A stretch of DNA of 64,000 bases from Jeongeupia naejangsanensis (GCF_016865585.1 NZ_JAESND010000001.1:62001-126000), one strand, 5' to 3'. Counted from the stretch's first letter, positions 32,534-41,032 are shown. Numbers and translations: made by a program. Notes: generated from the letters alone by a model not told the origin.

Positions 32534-32586
32534 CTCTAACGAGTCAGGTGGCAATCTGTTTGCGAAAGTTGAACGCATCATTAGGT
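32534..32586. repeat. attC-like site 2 (degenerate)
   Basis: CTCTAAC (32534-32540) at one end and GTTGAAC-N5-ATTAGGT (32568-32586) at the other. The second end has the same L'-spacer-R' arrangement as attC-like site 1 (GTTGAAT-N5-GTTAGGC). The left half is only weakly complementary. It lies in the gap downstream of the 32649-32981 gene. Confidence 0.35.
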
Positions 32587-32648
32587 GGTTGCATGAGGCG
32601 ATTATTGTCGCAGCGATAGTGTTTAAATGCGAAAGTCCAAAATGCCTT

Positions 32649-32981
32649 CTACACTAATTTCCAACCGAAAAAGCCGCGCTTTATTTTTGCATTTAATGGA
32701 AATTGCATTAAACCATCATTGGTAATATATTCGTCGAGCTGAACAAATTTTGCGCCATCACATATCGTCGCAATAAATTTTGTTGTTTCATTGGGTCGAA
32801 GTGGTGTTGGATTGTAAATTTCAAGCCGTTTTACAGTGCCGTCGCTGGTGGTTTGAGTGGCAATCGCCAGCCCTTTCGGCAAAATCTCTGTTCCATCATT
32901 TCGTAGGAAAGGGTGTAGAGACTCATGTCCTTTGGAGATAAAGAGATGGGTGGCCTTAATGATTTTTGGCAAAGCTGCCAT
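32649..32981 (-). CDS. Unknown small cytoplasmic protein in accessory zone (110 aa)
   Basis: MAALPKIIKATHLFISKGHESLHPFL... is a beta-rich small protein without signal peptide or known motif (KRLEIYNPTPLRPNETTKFIATICDGAKF). It is AT-rich and flanked on each side by an attC-like site, the arrangement of an integron gene cassette. Function unknown. Confidence 0.55.
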   Translation of the reverse strand: MAALPKIIKATHLFISKGHESLHPFLRNDGTEILPKGLAIATQTTSDGTVKRLEIYNPTPLRPNETTKFIATICDGAKFVQLDEYITNDGLMQFPLNAKIKRGFFGWKLV

Positions 32982-33001
32982 GAAGTTTCCCTTGGCAGGT
33001 A

Positions 33002-33061
33002 GCCTAATGTTTGAATTAACGGGCGGGCGTTAGCTCGTCCCGGTTGAATGAAGTGTTAGGC
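33002..33061. repeat. attC-like site 1 (integron recombination site candidate)
   Basis: A 60-bp imperfect palindrome with GCCTAAT (33002-33008) at one end and GTTAGGC (33055-33061) at the other. Inside them lie AATTAAC and GTTGAAT boxes 5 bases in from each end, followed by partly complementary central arms (ACGGG with CCCGG). This is the R''-L''...L'-R' layout of attC sites; GTTAGGC fits the GTTRRRY core exactly. R'' has AAT in place of AAC. Confidence 0.5.
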
Positions 33062-33084
33062 GGGAAAAATTAGCTTAATTCTAA

Positions 33085-33363
33085 TTACTCTTCATAGCTT
33101 TCTCGAACTTTTTCTAGTTTTGTGTTTCCGTGTGCAATATTTCCATTTGCGTCAAAAACCTCGCATGTGTAACTAGGATACGTTTTATGGAAGCGAGACT
33201 TCCAATCCGCGACGTTTATGGAACTTTTCGCCTTTTTTTCATACGGGTATGCGGGTAGACCATTGGTTTTTAGATCTGCGATACTTCCGTCCTTATTTAA
33301 AACTTCGATGTCGAAGCCTTCAAGATCAGAAAGTACGCGTACACGAGTTGCGAGTGTTGTCAT
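33085..33363 (-). CDS. Unknown small protein in accessory zone (92 aa)
   Basis: MTTLATRVRVLSDLEGFDIEVLNKDG...WKSRFHKTYPSYTCEVFDANGNI. A small soluble alpha/beta protein with no recognised family. ATG 33363 is used; an upstream in-frame ATG at 33387 would add eight residues. It lies 23 bases beyond attC-like site 1. The following 33364-33689 holds no convincing gene. Confidence 0.5.
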   Translation of the reverse strand: MTTLATRVRVLSDLEGFDIEVLNKDGSIADLKTNGLPAYPYEKKAKSSINVADWKSRFHKTYPSYTCEVFDANGNIAHGNTKLEKVRESYEE

Positions 33364-33689
33364 TTTGAATCCTTTAATTTTCGCCAATAAATTTAACCGG
33401 TGGCGCAGATGCCGCCTACCCGTTATTAGACTGGCCGAAGTGTCAGTATATTATCAATAGTTCGGACGCCGATTTTGCTTCCATGCCATTGATTTTCTGG
33501 TGCTTTATTCTTCTGGCGTCGGTCTGTTCACGTCAATCATACGGGCGAGAAGCACCTTACGCACCATTTGCTTACGTCAGGCTTTGTGCTGTTGCCAAGA
33601 CGTAACGCCCCCAGCATTTGCTGCTGCGTCATCGCTGTTCGGCAACGGTCGCAAGTGACGTATCGACATTGCTTGAACACCAACAACCC

Positions 33690-33712
33690 AACCCGCTCCG
33701 GCGGGTTTTTTC
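33690..33712 (+). terminator. Terminator hairpin directly before the gpP gene
   Basis: AACCCGC (33690-33696) and GCGGGTT (33701-33707), loop 4, followed by TTTTTC. It marks the junction between the accessory zone and the resumed tail operon; late transcription must pass it or restart after it. Confidence 0.75.
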
Positions 33713-33725
33713 ATGCGTGGCCTTC

Positions 33726-34808
33726 ATGGATATCGAACTATTGATCGGCGGTGCCCGCTACGGTGGCTGGCAGTCCGTGTCGGTGGTGTGCTCGATCGAG
33801 ACGCTGTCGGGGCGGTTTTCGGTCGGGCTGACCGAGCACTGGCCGGGGCAGTGGTTCGACTGGCCGATTTCGACCGGCGACCGGGTACAGGTGCTAATTG
33901 GCGGGCAGCCGGTGATCACCGGCTGGGTCGGTCAGATCGAGCGGGTGGCGGAAGCGTCGCGTTACACGCTGTCGATCTCAGGGCGCGATGCGACCTGCGA
34001 TCCGGTCGACTGCGCCCCGGATTACCGCCCGGGCCAGTGGTCCGGGTTGACGCTGTCCCGGCTGTTGCGTGCCTTGTTGGCGCCGTATCCGGGTATCCCG
34101 GCCCGGCTGGCGCCGGACGTTGTCGACGTGCTGCTGCCGGCCTTCAAGGTCCAGCCCGGGGAAACGACCTTCCGGGCGATCGACCGCGCCTGCCAGCTGG
34201 CCGGGGTGCGCTGCATGGCCGATGCGGCCGGTGGCCTGCTGGTCACGCTGGCCGGTCGGGAGCGGGCCACCACGCCACTGGTGCTGGGCGGCAATCTTCT
34301 GGCGATCAGTACGTCCTTCGATGCCGACGCCCGCTTCAGCGACTACCTGATCAAGGGTCAGCGCTGCGGCGGCGCGGACGAGCCGGCCGTGCCGGTGCTC
34401 GGGCGGGCACACGATCCGGGCGTGACGCGGTCCCGGCCGCTGGTAATCCGGGCGAACAGCGGGCAACTGTCGCCCGAGCTGGCCAGCCGTCGTGCGCAAT
34501 GGGAGCGGGACACCCGCGCGGCGCGGGCTTCGCCGGTCTCGGCGCTGGTCACGGGCTGGCAGCAGCAGAACGGCGATTTGTGGGCGCCCAACCTGCGGGT
34601 GCCGGTGAAAGCGGCGGCGCTGCAGGTCGATACCGAGATGGTGATCGCGTCGCTCGAGTACACGGTGGATCCGGAGCGCGGGCCGGTCACCAAGCTGGAC
34701 CTGCTGCGGCCGGATGCGTTTGCCCCGCAACCGGCGCTGGCCCGAGCTCGCAGCCGGCGCGCGAAGGCGAGCGGGGACATCGGTTTTGACGAAGTGAGAT
34801 GGAGATGA
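33726..34808 (+). CDS. Baseplate hub protein (Mu gpP/gp44-like)
   Basis: 360 aa, beginning MDIELLIGGARYGGWQSVSVVCSIETLSGRFSVGLTE with DRVQVLIGGQPVITGWVGQIE and RYTLSISGRDATCDPVDCA, the first two domains of Mu gp44-type hub proteins (a gp27-like fold). The last 25 residues are basic. It lies after the accessory zone that splits it from gpN, its normal neighbour in Mu-like phages. Overlaps the next gene by 10 bases. Confidence 0.9.
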   Translation: MDIELLIGGARYGGWQSVSVVCSIETLSGRFSVGLTEHWPGQWFDWPISTGDRVQVLIGGQPVITGWVGQIERVAEASRYTLSISGRDATCDPVDCAPDYRPGQWSGLTLSRLLRALLAPYPGIPARLAPDVVDVLLPAFKVQPGETTFRAIDRACQLAGVRCMADAAGGLLVTLAGRERATTPLVLGGNLLAISTSFDADARFSDYLIKGQRCGGADEPAVPVLGRAHDPGVTRSRPLVIRANSGQLSPELASRRAQWERDTRAARASPVSALVTGWQQQNGDLWAPNLRVPVKAAALQVDTEMVIASLEYTVDPERGPVTKLDLLRPDAFAPQPALARARSRRAKASGDIGFDEVRWR

Positions 34809-35395
34809 GTCGGGACATGAGCCGGATTGCAAAAGGCAGGATCCTGCGCGCTGACGACGGTGGTCGTTGTGCGCTGCTGCAGGTCGAGCTGCTCGACGGC
34901 GAAATCGTTGATCGGGTCGAGTGGTTCCTGAGTTATGGCCTCACCGCCTTGCCGCTGGCCGGCGCCGAGTGCGTGGTGGCCTTCATCGAGGGCGCGAGCG
35001 ATCACGCGGTGGCGATCGCGGTCGAGGACCGGCGTTACCGGGTCGCGGCCAAGGCGCCGGGCGAACTGGCGATTTACACGCAGGACGGCGCGCGGATTGC
35101 GTTGAAGAACGGCCGGCTGATCGCGGTCAAGTGCGACACCTACCGGGTGCATTGCACGAACTACGACGTGCAAGCCGACAACGTGGTGTTTGATGCCGAG
35201 GCGATTGCACTGACCGCTTCAGCCGGGGTCGACGTCGATACCCCGGTGCTGGCCACGACCGGTGACGTGACCGACCGCGGCGGCGAGGCCTCGCTGCAGG
35301 ACCTGCGCAACTATGTCAGTGGCCACACCCATGCTGAAACCGGCTCCGAGACGCGAACGCCGTCGCAAGTCATGAAAGGAGCAGGGCATGAGTGA
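34799..35395 (+). CDS. Baseplate spike protein (Mu gp45-like)
   Basis: 198 aa. N-terminal OB-like domain (RILRADDGGRCALLQVELLDGEIVDRVEWFLSYGLTALPLAGAECVVAFIEG) and a C-terminal beta-helix of short repeats (VHCTNYDVQADNVVFDAEAIALTAS). Ends in HTHAETGSETRTP, where the HxH pair may bind iron at the spike tip as in Mu gp45. It pierces the outer membrane during infection. Confidence 0.88.
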   Translation: MEMSRDMSRIAKGRILRADDGGRCALLQVELLDGEIVDRVEWFLSYGLTALPLAGAECVVAFIEGASDHAVAIAVEDRRYRVAAKAPGELAIYTQDGARIALKNGRLIAVKCDTYRVHCTNYDVQADNVVFDAEAIALTASAGVDVDTPVLATTGDVTDRGGEASLQDLRNYVSGHTHAETGSETRTPSQVMKGAGHE

Positions 35396-35822
35396 TCTGG
35401 CACTGACGCTCGACGAACAGGGCCGGATCGATCTGGCCATCGCCGGCGGCGATCTGGTGCGCGAAACCACCCTCAATACCTGCGTGCTGGTCTGCCTCGG
35501 TACCGATGCCCGGGCCGGGCCCGACGATGCCATCCCGGACGGGACGACCGATCGCCGCGGCTGGTGGGGCGACGCGCTCGAGCAGCAGGTGCACGGCTCG
35601 CTGCTGTGGATGCTGTCCCGCGAGAAACATACCGACGCCGTCGCACAGCGGCTCGAGGACTACGCCCGCCAGGCACTGGCGTGGATGGTGCCGGCCGGTC
35701 TGGCTGCGCGCATCGACGTGCAGGCGATGCTGGCACCCGGGCAGGGCGCCGTACTGGCCGTGACGCTGTACCAGCGCGACGGCAGTGCAATGCATTACGA
35801 ATACAACGACCTGTGGAGCTGA
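35388..35822 (+). CDS. Baseplate protein (Mu gp46-like)
   Basis: 144 aa, MSDLALTLDEQGRIDLAIAGGDLVRETTLNTCVLVCLGTDARAGPDD..RRGWWGDAL. The GWWGD block and length are typical of the GP46 family, wedge proteins of Mu-type baseplates. Overlaps the preceding gene by 8 bases. Confidence 0.88.
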   Translation: MSDLALTLDEQGRIDLAIAGGDLVRETTLNTCVLVCLGTDARAGPDDAIPDGTTDRRGWWGDALEQQVHGSLLWMLSREKHTDAVAQRLEDYARQALAWMVPAGLAARIDVQAMLAPGQGAVLAVTLYQRDGSAMHYEYNDLWS

Positions 35823-35826
35823 ACCC

Positions 35827-36942
35827 ATGCCTTATCCCAAACCCGGCCTGAACCAGATCGCCGGGCGCATTACCACCGACTGGCTGCAGCGGCTGGCGCA
35901 GGGCAAGGCACCGATCCCGGCGCCGGGCTCGCTCGCGTCGATGCTGGCCCAAGGGCTTGCCGGGGCATTCAACGGCCTGTACGGCTACGGCGACTGGATT
36001 TACCGGCAACAGCACCCGGCCACCTGCGACGCCGATACGCTGATGGCCCGCGACGTGCCGATGTTCCTCAAGGACGGCCCCAAGCCGGCGGTGGCCGCTA
36101 CCGGGGTGGTTGAGTTCGCGGCGCCGGCCGGTGCGGTGATCGACGCCGGCGCGCAGGTGCAGCGGGTCGATGGCGCGCTGTTCCTCGCTACGGCCGCTGC
36201 TGCCGCGGGTGACGACCAGTTGATTCGGCTGCCGGTCGTGGCCGAACTGACTGGCCCGGCCGGTAACACCGCCGCCGGCGAGACGATGACGCTGGTCAGC
36301 CCGGTCGGTGGCGTGGCGGCGCAGGGCACGGTGACCGGCGCGGGTTTGACCAGCGGCGTTGATGCCGAGTCGGTCGACGAGATCCGCAGCCGGGTGATCG
36401 CGGCTCGCCGCAATGGCGGTCAGGTCGGCAAGTCCGGTGACTGGGAACTGTGGGCGCTTGAAGTGGCCGGTGTCACCCGCGCCTGGGCGGCACCGCAGTT
36501 GCTCGGCCTCGGCGAGATCACCGTGTTCTTCGTCCGTGACGACGACGTCGACGGCATCTTCCCCGACGCCACCGAGCAAGCTGCGATGAAGGCGTATCTC
36601 GAGGCGAACGGCACGCCGTTCGGCGAAGTCTGGGGCGCGTCACCCACGCCGAAGCCGGTCGACTTCAGCATCCGCCTTGCCCCCGATTCGCCAGCCTTGC
36701 GGGACGTGGTGCTTGCCTCGCTTCAGTCGGTGTTCGCGCTCGAGGCCGCGCCGGTCGCACGTTACACCGACGGCACGACCGTCATGCCGGTGGCCGGCGT
36801 CACGCTGCCGTTGACCCATTTCGCCGAAGCCATCAGCACGACCGTTGGCGAGTTCGATCACGAGCTGATCAAGCCGAGCGCCGACGTGGTCTGTGACGTG
36901 GGCGAGCTGGCACAGCTGGGGACGGTGACATGGACGAGCTGA
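35827..36942 (+). CDS. Baseplate wedge J-like protein (Mu gp47)
   Basis: 371 aa, ITTDWLQRLAQGKAPIPAPGSLASMLAQGLAGAFNGLYGYGDWIYRQQHP, followed by GVVEFAAPAGAVIDAGAQVQRVDGALF and VDAESVDEIRSRVIAARRNGGQVGKSGDWELWALEV, which is the baseplate_J signature. Start ATG 35827 follows the gp46 stop by 4 bases; the 3' end overlaps the gp48 gene by 13 bases. Confidence 0.92.
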   Translation: MPYPKPGLNQIAGRITTDWLQRLAQGKAPIPAPGSLASMLAQGLAGAFNGLYGYGDWIYRQQHPATCDADTLMARDVPMFLKDGPKPAVAATGVVEFAAPAGAVIDAGAQVQRVDGALFLATAAAAAGDDQLIRLPVVAELTGPAGNTAAGETMTLVSPVGGVAAQGTVTGAGLTSGVDAESVDEIRSRVIAARRNGGQVGKSGDWELWALEVAGVTRAWAAPQLLGLGEITVFFVRDDDVDGIFPDATEQAAMKAYLEANGTPFGEVWGASPTPKPVDFSIRLAPDSPALRDVVLASLQSVFALEAAPVARYTDGTTVMPVAGVTLPLTHFAEAISTTVGEFDHELIKPSADVVCDVGELAQLGTVTWTS

Positions 36943-37535
36943 CCGAAGCCTACCGGCAACAGCTGCTGGCCCTGCTGCCGCGCGGTCTGGCGTGGAACCG
37001 TTCACCCGACGGCAACCTGAACCAGTGGCTCGCTGGCGTCGCGGTCGAGTTCGCCCGGGCCGACCAGTATCTGGCGCAGCTGTTCACCGAGGCGGATCCG
37101 CGCCAGACCTCGGCGTTGCTGCCCGAGTGGGAAGCCAGCCTCGGCCTGCCGGACCGCTGCACGTCGCCGGGTCGGGGCATCGAAGCTAGGCGGGCGTCGG
37201 TGGTCACCAAGTACACCGACCTCGGCGGTGCTCGGGTACCGCGCTACATCCGCATTGCCGAGTCGCTCGGTTACACCGGCGTGTCGATCCGGCGCTTCGT
37301 GCCGTACTCGGTCATCAGCCCGGTCGATGTACCGCTGTGCACCGAGCGCTCGCGGTTCTGCTGGGAACTGCACGTCGCCGAGGAAACCCGGGTTACGCCC
37401 TGGGCTGTGATCGGTGGCGTCAACGAACCGCTGTCGAGCTGGGGTGACGCCGAGCTCGAATGCGTGATCCGGCGCGAATCGCCGGCCATCTCCAACGTCA
37501 TCATCTCTTACGGAAACACCCATGTATCGCATTGA
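36930..37535 (+). CDS. Mu gp48-like (DUF2313) tail protein
   Basis: 201 aa, YRQQLLALLPRGLAWNRSPDGNLNQWLAGVAVEFARADQYLAQLFTEADPRQT..LPEWEASLGLPD, the YmfQ/gp48 family linking baseplate and fibres. Overlaps the fibre gene by 14 bases. Confidence 0.9.
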   Translation: MDELTEAYRQQLLALLPRGLAWNRSPDGNLNQWLAGVAVEFARADQYLAQLFTEADPRQTSALLPEWEASLGLPDRCTSPGRGIEARRASVVTKYTDLGGARVPRYIRIAESLGYTGVSIRRFVPYSVISPVDVPLCTERSRFCWELHVAEETRVTPWAVIGGVNEPLSSWGDAELECVIRRESPAISNVIISYGNTHVSH

Positions 37536-39036
37536 TAACTCCACCGCGGCCCTCGACAAGTTCGGCCCCGGCAAGAACGGCTTCCAGGACGGTGTCCCCG
37601 GTCTGGTGCAGGCCACGACCCCGGGCGCGGTGACCTTCGACCGCTTCCAGGAAGAGCTGGCCAACGCCGTCGAAGGTGCGGGCCTGACGCTCGACAAAAA
37701 CGACAACACCCAGCTGCTGCAGGCAATGCAGATCGTTGCCGACGGCAGCACGACCGATGAGACCGGCAATCCGCTGTACGTGCCGCGTGCCGGTGGCGCC
37801 GTGGTTCAGGCTCCGTTGCTGCGTACCGGCGCCGGCGAGCTGCAGGATCGCAGCGGCGTGCCCGATGGTACCGACTGGAACACGCTGGTCGGCAGCGGCT
37901 TCTATTTCTTCGGTAGTGACGCCAGCATGGCGACGATGATCAATGCGCCCGCGCTGCACGCCGGTTTGTTGCACGTCTACAGCTCGAGCGACGCCGGCAC
38001 CGAATGGGTGTTCCAGCAATACCAGAGCTACGCCGATGACCGGATCTACCGCCGCCGCTTCTATCCGACCTCGGGCTGGTCGTACTGGTCGGCCGACTTC
38101 ACCTCGTCCTACCCGCAACCGATCCCCATTCCGCCCAAGGAAGTACCGGTCGGAATGATCGCGCCGTTCAATGTTGCGCCCAGCACGGTGATCCCGGGCT
38201 GGATGCCGTGCACTGGCGGCGGTTACCCGGACCTGCGCGGCCGCTTCATCCGCGTCTGCTCGCAAGGCAGCGGTGTCGACCCGGACGGCGATCGCGGCGC
38301 CGGAACGATACAGGGCTGCGACGTGCAGTCGCACACCCACGGCATCCCGGTGCGCGAGCGGGAGAGCAATGGCGGTGGCGGCTGGGGTGTCGACTATCAG
38401 GGGGGCGGCCTCGAGAACACCTGGGGTACCGGCGGTGCCGAAACCCGCCCGACCAACGTCAGCTACCCGCATTACTACTACACCGGCGTCGGCGTCGGGC
38501 TGTGGACGCCGCTGCAGCTGAAGCACGCCGGTATCGAACCGGCTCCGCTCAGCGTGCACCAGTCGCATCTGCTGACCGGCGAGTACCTCGGCAAATACCC
38601 GGTGCAGCACGATCCGTTTGCCACAAAGGAGCAGGGCGTGCTGGTGCCGCTGATTCCCGACGGCGCCACGCTCGAACCGCCGCCGGCGAGCAACGACGAG
38701 GCCGGCTATCCGCGACTGGCCGTCCTGAAAACCGAAGGCTGGGACTTGGTACGCAACTGGCGCCAAGTCGCGCTGTGGCGCACCTCTAATGGCCAAGCGT
38801 ACAGCCCGGGCAACTGGTCGCACGATCCGGAGTGGAGCGGTTTGGGCGACTTGCCCGACTGGCTGACCGATCAGCCACCGCCCAGCGATTACCCGCTGTG
38901 GAATGCCACGAGCCGGGCATGGGACGTCGACACCGTCGCCCAGCAGCGCGACGCCGAACTGGCCAAGGCCAGACAGGACCTGCAGTCCTTTCTCGTCATG
39001 CAGGGACTCGCGCCTGAAGTGGCAGCGCTGCTGTGA
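37522..39036 (+). CDS. Tail fibre with collar-type domain
   Basis: 504 aa. N-terminal baseplate-attachment part (TFDRFQEELANAVEGAGLTLDKNDNTQLLQAMQIVA), a central region that repeats receptor-like turns, and a collar-type segment VPVGMIAPFNVAPSTVIPGWMPCTGGGYPDLRGRFIR with QSHTHGIPV, as in many phage tail-collar proteins. The C-terminal WxxxxQ-like helix (AKARQDLQSFLVMQGLAPEV) recalls DUF4376-type chaperone ends. It should determine host range. No separate fibre-assembly gene follows. Confidence 0.82.
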   Translation: MYRIDNSTAALDKFGPGKNGFQDGVPGLVQATTPGAVTFDRFQEELANAVEGAGLTLDKNDNTQLLQAMQIVADGSTTDETGNPLYVPRAGGAVVQAPLLRTGAGELQDRSGVPDGTDWNTLVGSGFYFFGSDASMATMINAPALHAGLLHVYSSSDAGTEWVFQQYQSYADDRIYRRRFYPTSGWSYWSADFTSSYPQPIPIPPKEVPVGMIAPFNVAPSTVIPGWMPCTGGGYPDLRGRFIRVCSQGSGVDPDGDRGAGTIQGCDVQSHTHGIPVRERESNGGGGWGVDYQGGGLENTWGTGGAETRPTNVSYPHYYYTGVGVGLWTPLQLKHAGIEPAPLSVHQSHLLTGEYLGKYPVQHDPFATKEQGVLVPLIPDGATLEPPPASNDEAGYPRLAVLKTEGWDLVRNWRQVALWRTSNGQAYSPGNWSHDPEWSGLGDLPDWLTDQPPPSDYPLWNATSRAWDVDTVAQQRDAELAKARQDLQSFLVMQGLAPEVAALL

Positions 39037-39062
39037 GCCGACACCGAACCACCTCGCCACCC

Positions 39063-39085
39063 AGCCGGCCTTGCGCCGGCTTTTT
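39063..39085 (+). terminator. Rho-independent terminator after the fibre gene
   Basis: AGCCGGC (39063-39069) and GCCGGCT (39075-39081), loop of 5, followed by TTTT. Ends the tail transcript before the lysis-region genes. Confidence 0.8.
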
Positions 39086-39106
39086 AACGCCCGGAGGAAT
39101 TACGCC

Positions 39107-39349
39107 ATGAGTTTGAGACTGATCCCGCTCGTCCTGATCGCCGTGCTGAACGGTTGTGCCTCGGCTCGCTATGCCGACGGCCAGTCGAGTACCTGGGCGA
39201 TCGGCGACGGTTCCTGCGCCATCGTCCGCGCCGACGGCGTCACCGTCTCGGCCTGCGGCCAGACCCACGAAGAAGGAGAACCCGATGCGAATGCTGAGCT
39301 GCGCACTGCTGCTGGTCCTGACCGGCTGCGCCATCGCCATGACCAGTGA
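39107..39349 (+). CDS. Small lipoprotein 1 of the lysis region (80 aa)
   Basis: MSLRLIPLVLIAVLNGCASARYADGQ has a signal peptide with a lipobox (LNGC), so the mature protein should be lipid-anchored. GGAGGAAT lies before ATG 39107. The following 35 residues (STWAIGDGSCAIVRADGVTVSACGQTH) contain two Cys. The end overlaps a second lipoprotein gene in another frame. Position suggests a spanin-like or lysis-related role, which is inference. Confidence 0.6.
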   Translation: MSLRLIPLVLIAVLNGCASARYADGQSSTWAIGDGSCAIVRADGVTVSACGQTHEEGEPDANAELRTAAGPDRLRHRHDQ

Positions 39350-39464
39350 AGTCCGAAAACCGGATGGCCGCGACACCCGCCGAGGCCTCGCCATGAGCAA
39401 CGGCTGCGCCCGCGCTGCCGGCGCGTCCGGGCCACTCGCCTCGGCCTGCGTGGCTGGTTACTGA
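39285..39464 (+). CDS. Small lipoprotein 2, out-of-frame overlap (59 aa)
   Basis: ATG 39285 with a strong GAAGGAGAA site lies inside the previous gene. MRMLSCALLLVLTGCAIAM is a lipoprotein signal (LTGC). The mature part of about 45 residues has no coil or proline-rich segment. The overlap of two frames recalls Rz/Rz1, but both products here are lipoproteins and neither has the Rz membrane anchor plus coiled coil. Confidence 0.6.
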   Translation: MRMLSCALLLVLTGCAIAMTSEVRKPDGRDTRRGLAMSNGCARAAGASGPLASACVAGY

Positions 39465-39641
39465 ACGACCAGCAAAAGAAAACCCGACTGAAGCGCCGGG
39501 CTGAAGACCTATACCTGCCGTCAACGCCTGGTACCGGCGTCCAAGAGAAAGCTCATACGGGCTGCTTAACGTCGCCGCGCCGACGCCCTGACGGTTGGGA
39601 AACCTACAACTGCAACATAGCGGATAACCGCAGGAACACCC

Positions 39642-40193
39642 ATGCAAACCGAACAGATTCTGAGTCACCGCACCAACCTCGCCGGGCAGATGCTCAACTT
39701 CGCAGTCGCCTTCCAGCGCACCATCGGCCTCGAGGGCGACTACTGGGACGATCCGGCCGGCGGCCCGACCCGCTACGGCATCACCGAAACGACCGCACGC
39801 GACCATGGCTACTGCGGCGACATGCACGACCTGCCGCTGACCACCGCCGCAGCGATCTACTGGCAGTCGTACTGGGTACAGTCCGGCTGCGTCTACTTCC
39901 CGCTGGTGCTGGCTTACCAGCTGTTCGATGCCGGCGTGAATCACGGCCCTGCGACAGCAATCAAGCTGCTGCAGCGCGCGGTCGGCACCGACGACGACGG
40001 CATCATCGGCTCGCAGACGCTCGACGCGACCAAGGCCATGAATCCCTACGACGTAGCGATCCTGTTCTTGGCTCAGCGAGAGCGGTATTTCACTGACTGC
40101 ACCGGCTGGCCGGACAACGGCAAGGGCTGGTCGAGGCGGGTGGTGCAGAACCTGCAGTACGCGCAGCAGGATGCCGTGCACAGGGAGGGGTGA
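39642..40193 (+). CDS. Endolysin, glycoside hydrolase 108-type N-acetylmuramidase
   Basis: 183 aa. The catalytic block TIGLEGDYWDDPAGGPTRYGIT corresponds to the EGGY..DP.GG.T.YGIS motif of GH108 muramidases, with the Glu as catalytic residue. AIYWQSYW and DAGVNHGPATAIKLLQRAVGTDDDGIIGSQTL form the rest of the lysozyme fold and a PG_binding_3-like end. It should cut peptidoglycan glycan strands at lysis. There is no signal peptide, so a holin is required, but none was recognised nearby. Confidence 0.88.
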   Translation: MQTEQILSHRTNLAGQMLNFAVAFQRTIGLEGDYWDDPAGGPTRYGITETTARDHGYCGDMHDLPLTTAAAIYWQSYWVQSGCVYFPLVLAYQLFDAGVNHGPATAIKLLQRAVGTDDDGIIGSQTLDATKAMNPYDVAILFLAQRERYFTDCTGWPDNGKGWSRRVVQNLQYAQQDAVHREG

Positions 40194-40222
40194 ACGTCCG
40201 TGCTGAGGCACGAGCGCCAAGA

Positions 40223-40519
40223 CTACTCGCTGGTTGATTCACCCAGCAATTGGCGCATCTCGTCGACCGAGAATCCTGCCGACTCGATCGCCTTGCGGAT
40301 ATCGGCCTGTGCTTCACGTTTGCGCTTGAGGCGGTCGAGCTTGGCGGTGACGGCCGCTTCTTCGTTCTGCTTGTGGGCGATCAGGTTCTGGCCTTCCAGT
40401 GCAGGCGTGTGATCGGACGTCGGCGCAGGGCTGCTGCCGGAGAAGAGTGCTTCCAGCGCTGCACGAGCTGCAGGGTCGGATCGGGTTTGTTTCGGGTGCT
40501 TAGCGTATTGGCTGGCCAT
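40223..40519 (-). CDS. Unknown small protein at the right prophage edge (98 aa)
   Basis: MASQYAKHPKQTRSDPAARAALEALFSG... then a charged coiled-coil-like helix (NEEAAVTAKLDRLKRKREAQADIRKAIESAGFSVDEMRQLL). The last 25 residues look like a compact helical end. No family is recognised; DNA or protein binding is possible. It runs opposite to the endolysin gene. Confidence 0.55.
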   Translation of the reverse strand: MASQYAKHPKQTRSDPAARAALEALFSGSSPAPTSDHTPALEGQNLIAHKQNEEAAVTAKLDRLKRKREAQADIRKAIESAGFSVDEMRQLLGESTSE

Positions 40520-41032
40520 TGCGGCTTCTAGGAGTAAGGATTAATTTCAACATAGCAACGGAATATGGCATTTGAATAAGGAATTACAAGTACCGGGGTG
40601 ACATGAAACGTTTTCCACCCGGCAATGAACGGTTCCCATTTCCCAGCTTACAACAAAAACTTACATCGCTACGGAAAAATAGACAATCCTGTGCGTATTG
40701 CCATTCATGGGAATTTACTCAGCTGGCATGACCTTCTGGCCGAACTGCTGCATGCGCAAACGGAGGATTGTTCTAATCTCAACGTAGGCAGGGTGTCATG
40801 GCGAAGGGACTTTGCCAGTTCCGGCAAGCGCAGTAATTCCGCAGGGCGGCGGTTACAGGCGGTAAACCCATGTATGGCGCGGGTTGTAGCGGACCGGATG
40901 CTTGCTTGGGGTGGTTCCAGACGGGACGAAAAATGCTGGCAAAAAGCTGGCATTTTGATGCTGGAAAGGCCGGAAAATGGTCAAAAAAATAGTCACCCGA
41001 AAAACGTAAGTGACTGATTTTATTGAGAGTGC
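40520..41032. other. Region without a recognised gene between prophage and tRNA-Gly
   Basis: About 510 bp, less GC-rich, with several stop codons in every frame and no coding pattern. It is the place to expect the right attachment site. Nothing else is seen. Confidence 0.5.

Larger units (their letters stand above)
7925..40519. mobile_element. Prophage, integrase-type, lambda-like head and Mu-like contractile tail
   Basis: A continuous phage genome: leftward int/xis operon, repressor, CII-like and replication genes, then terminase, portal, capsid, connector, sheath, tube, chaperone, tape measure, baseplate, fibre and endolysin in the order usual for tailed phages. Ends are approximate. The left limit is put at the integrase stop and the right at the last small gene; the true right end may be the 3' end of tRNA-Gly at 41033. 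Cargo interrupts it at 14.5-16.4 kb and 29.6-33.7 kb. One replication gene carries a nonsense codon, so the prophage may be defective. Confidence 0.9.
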
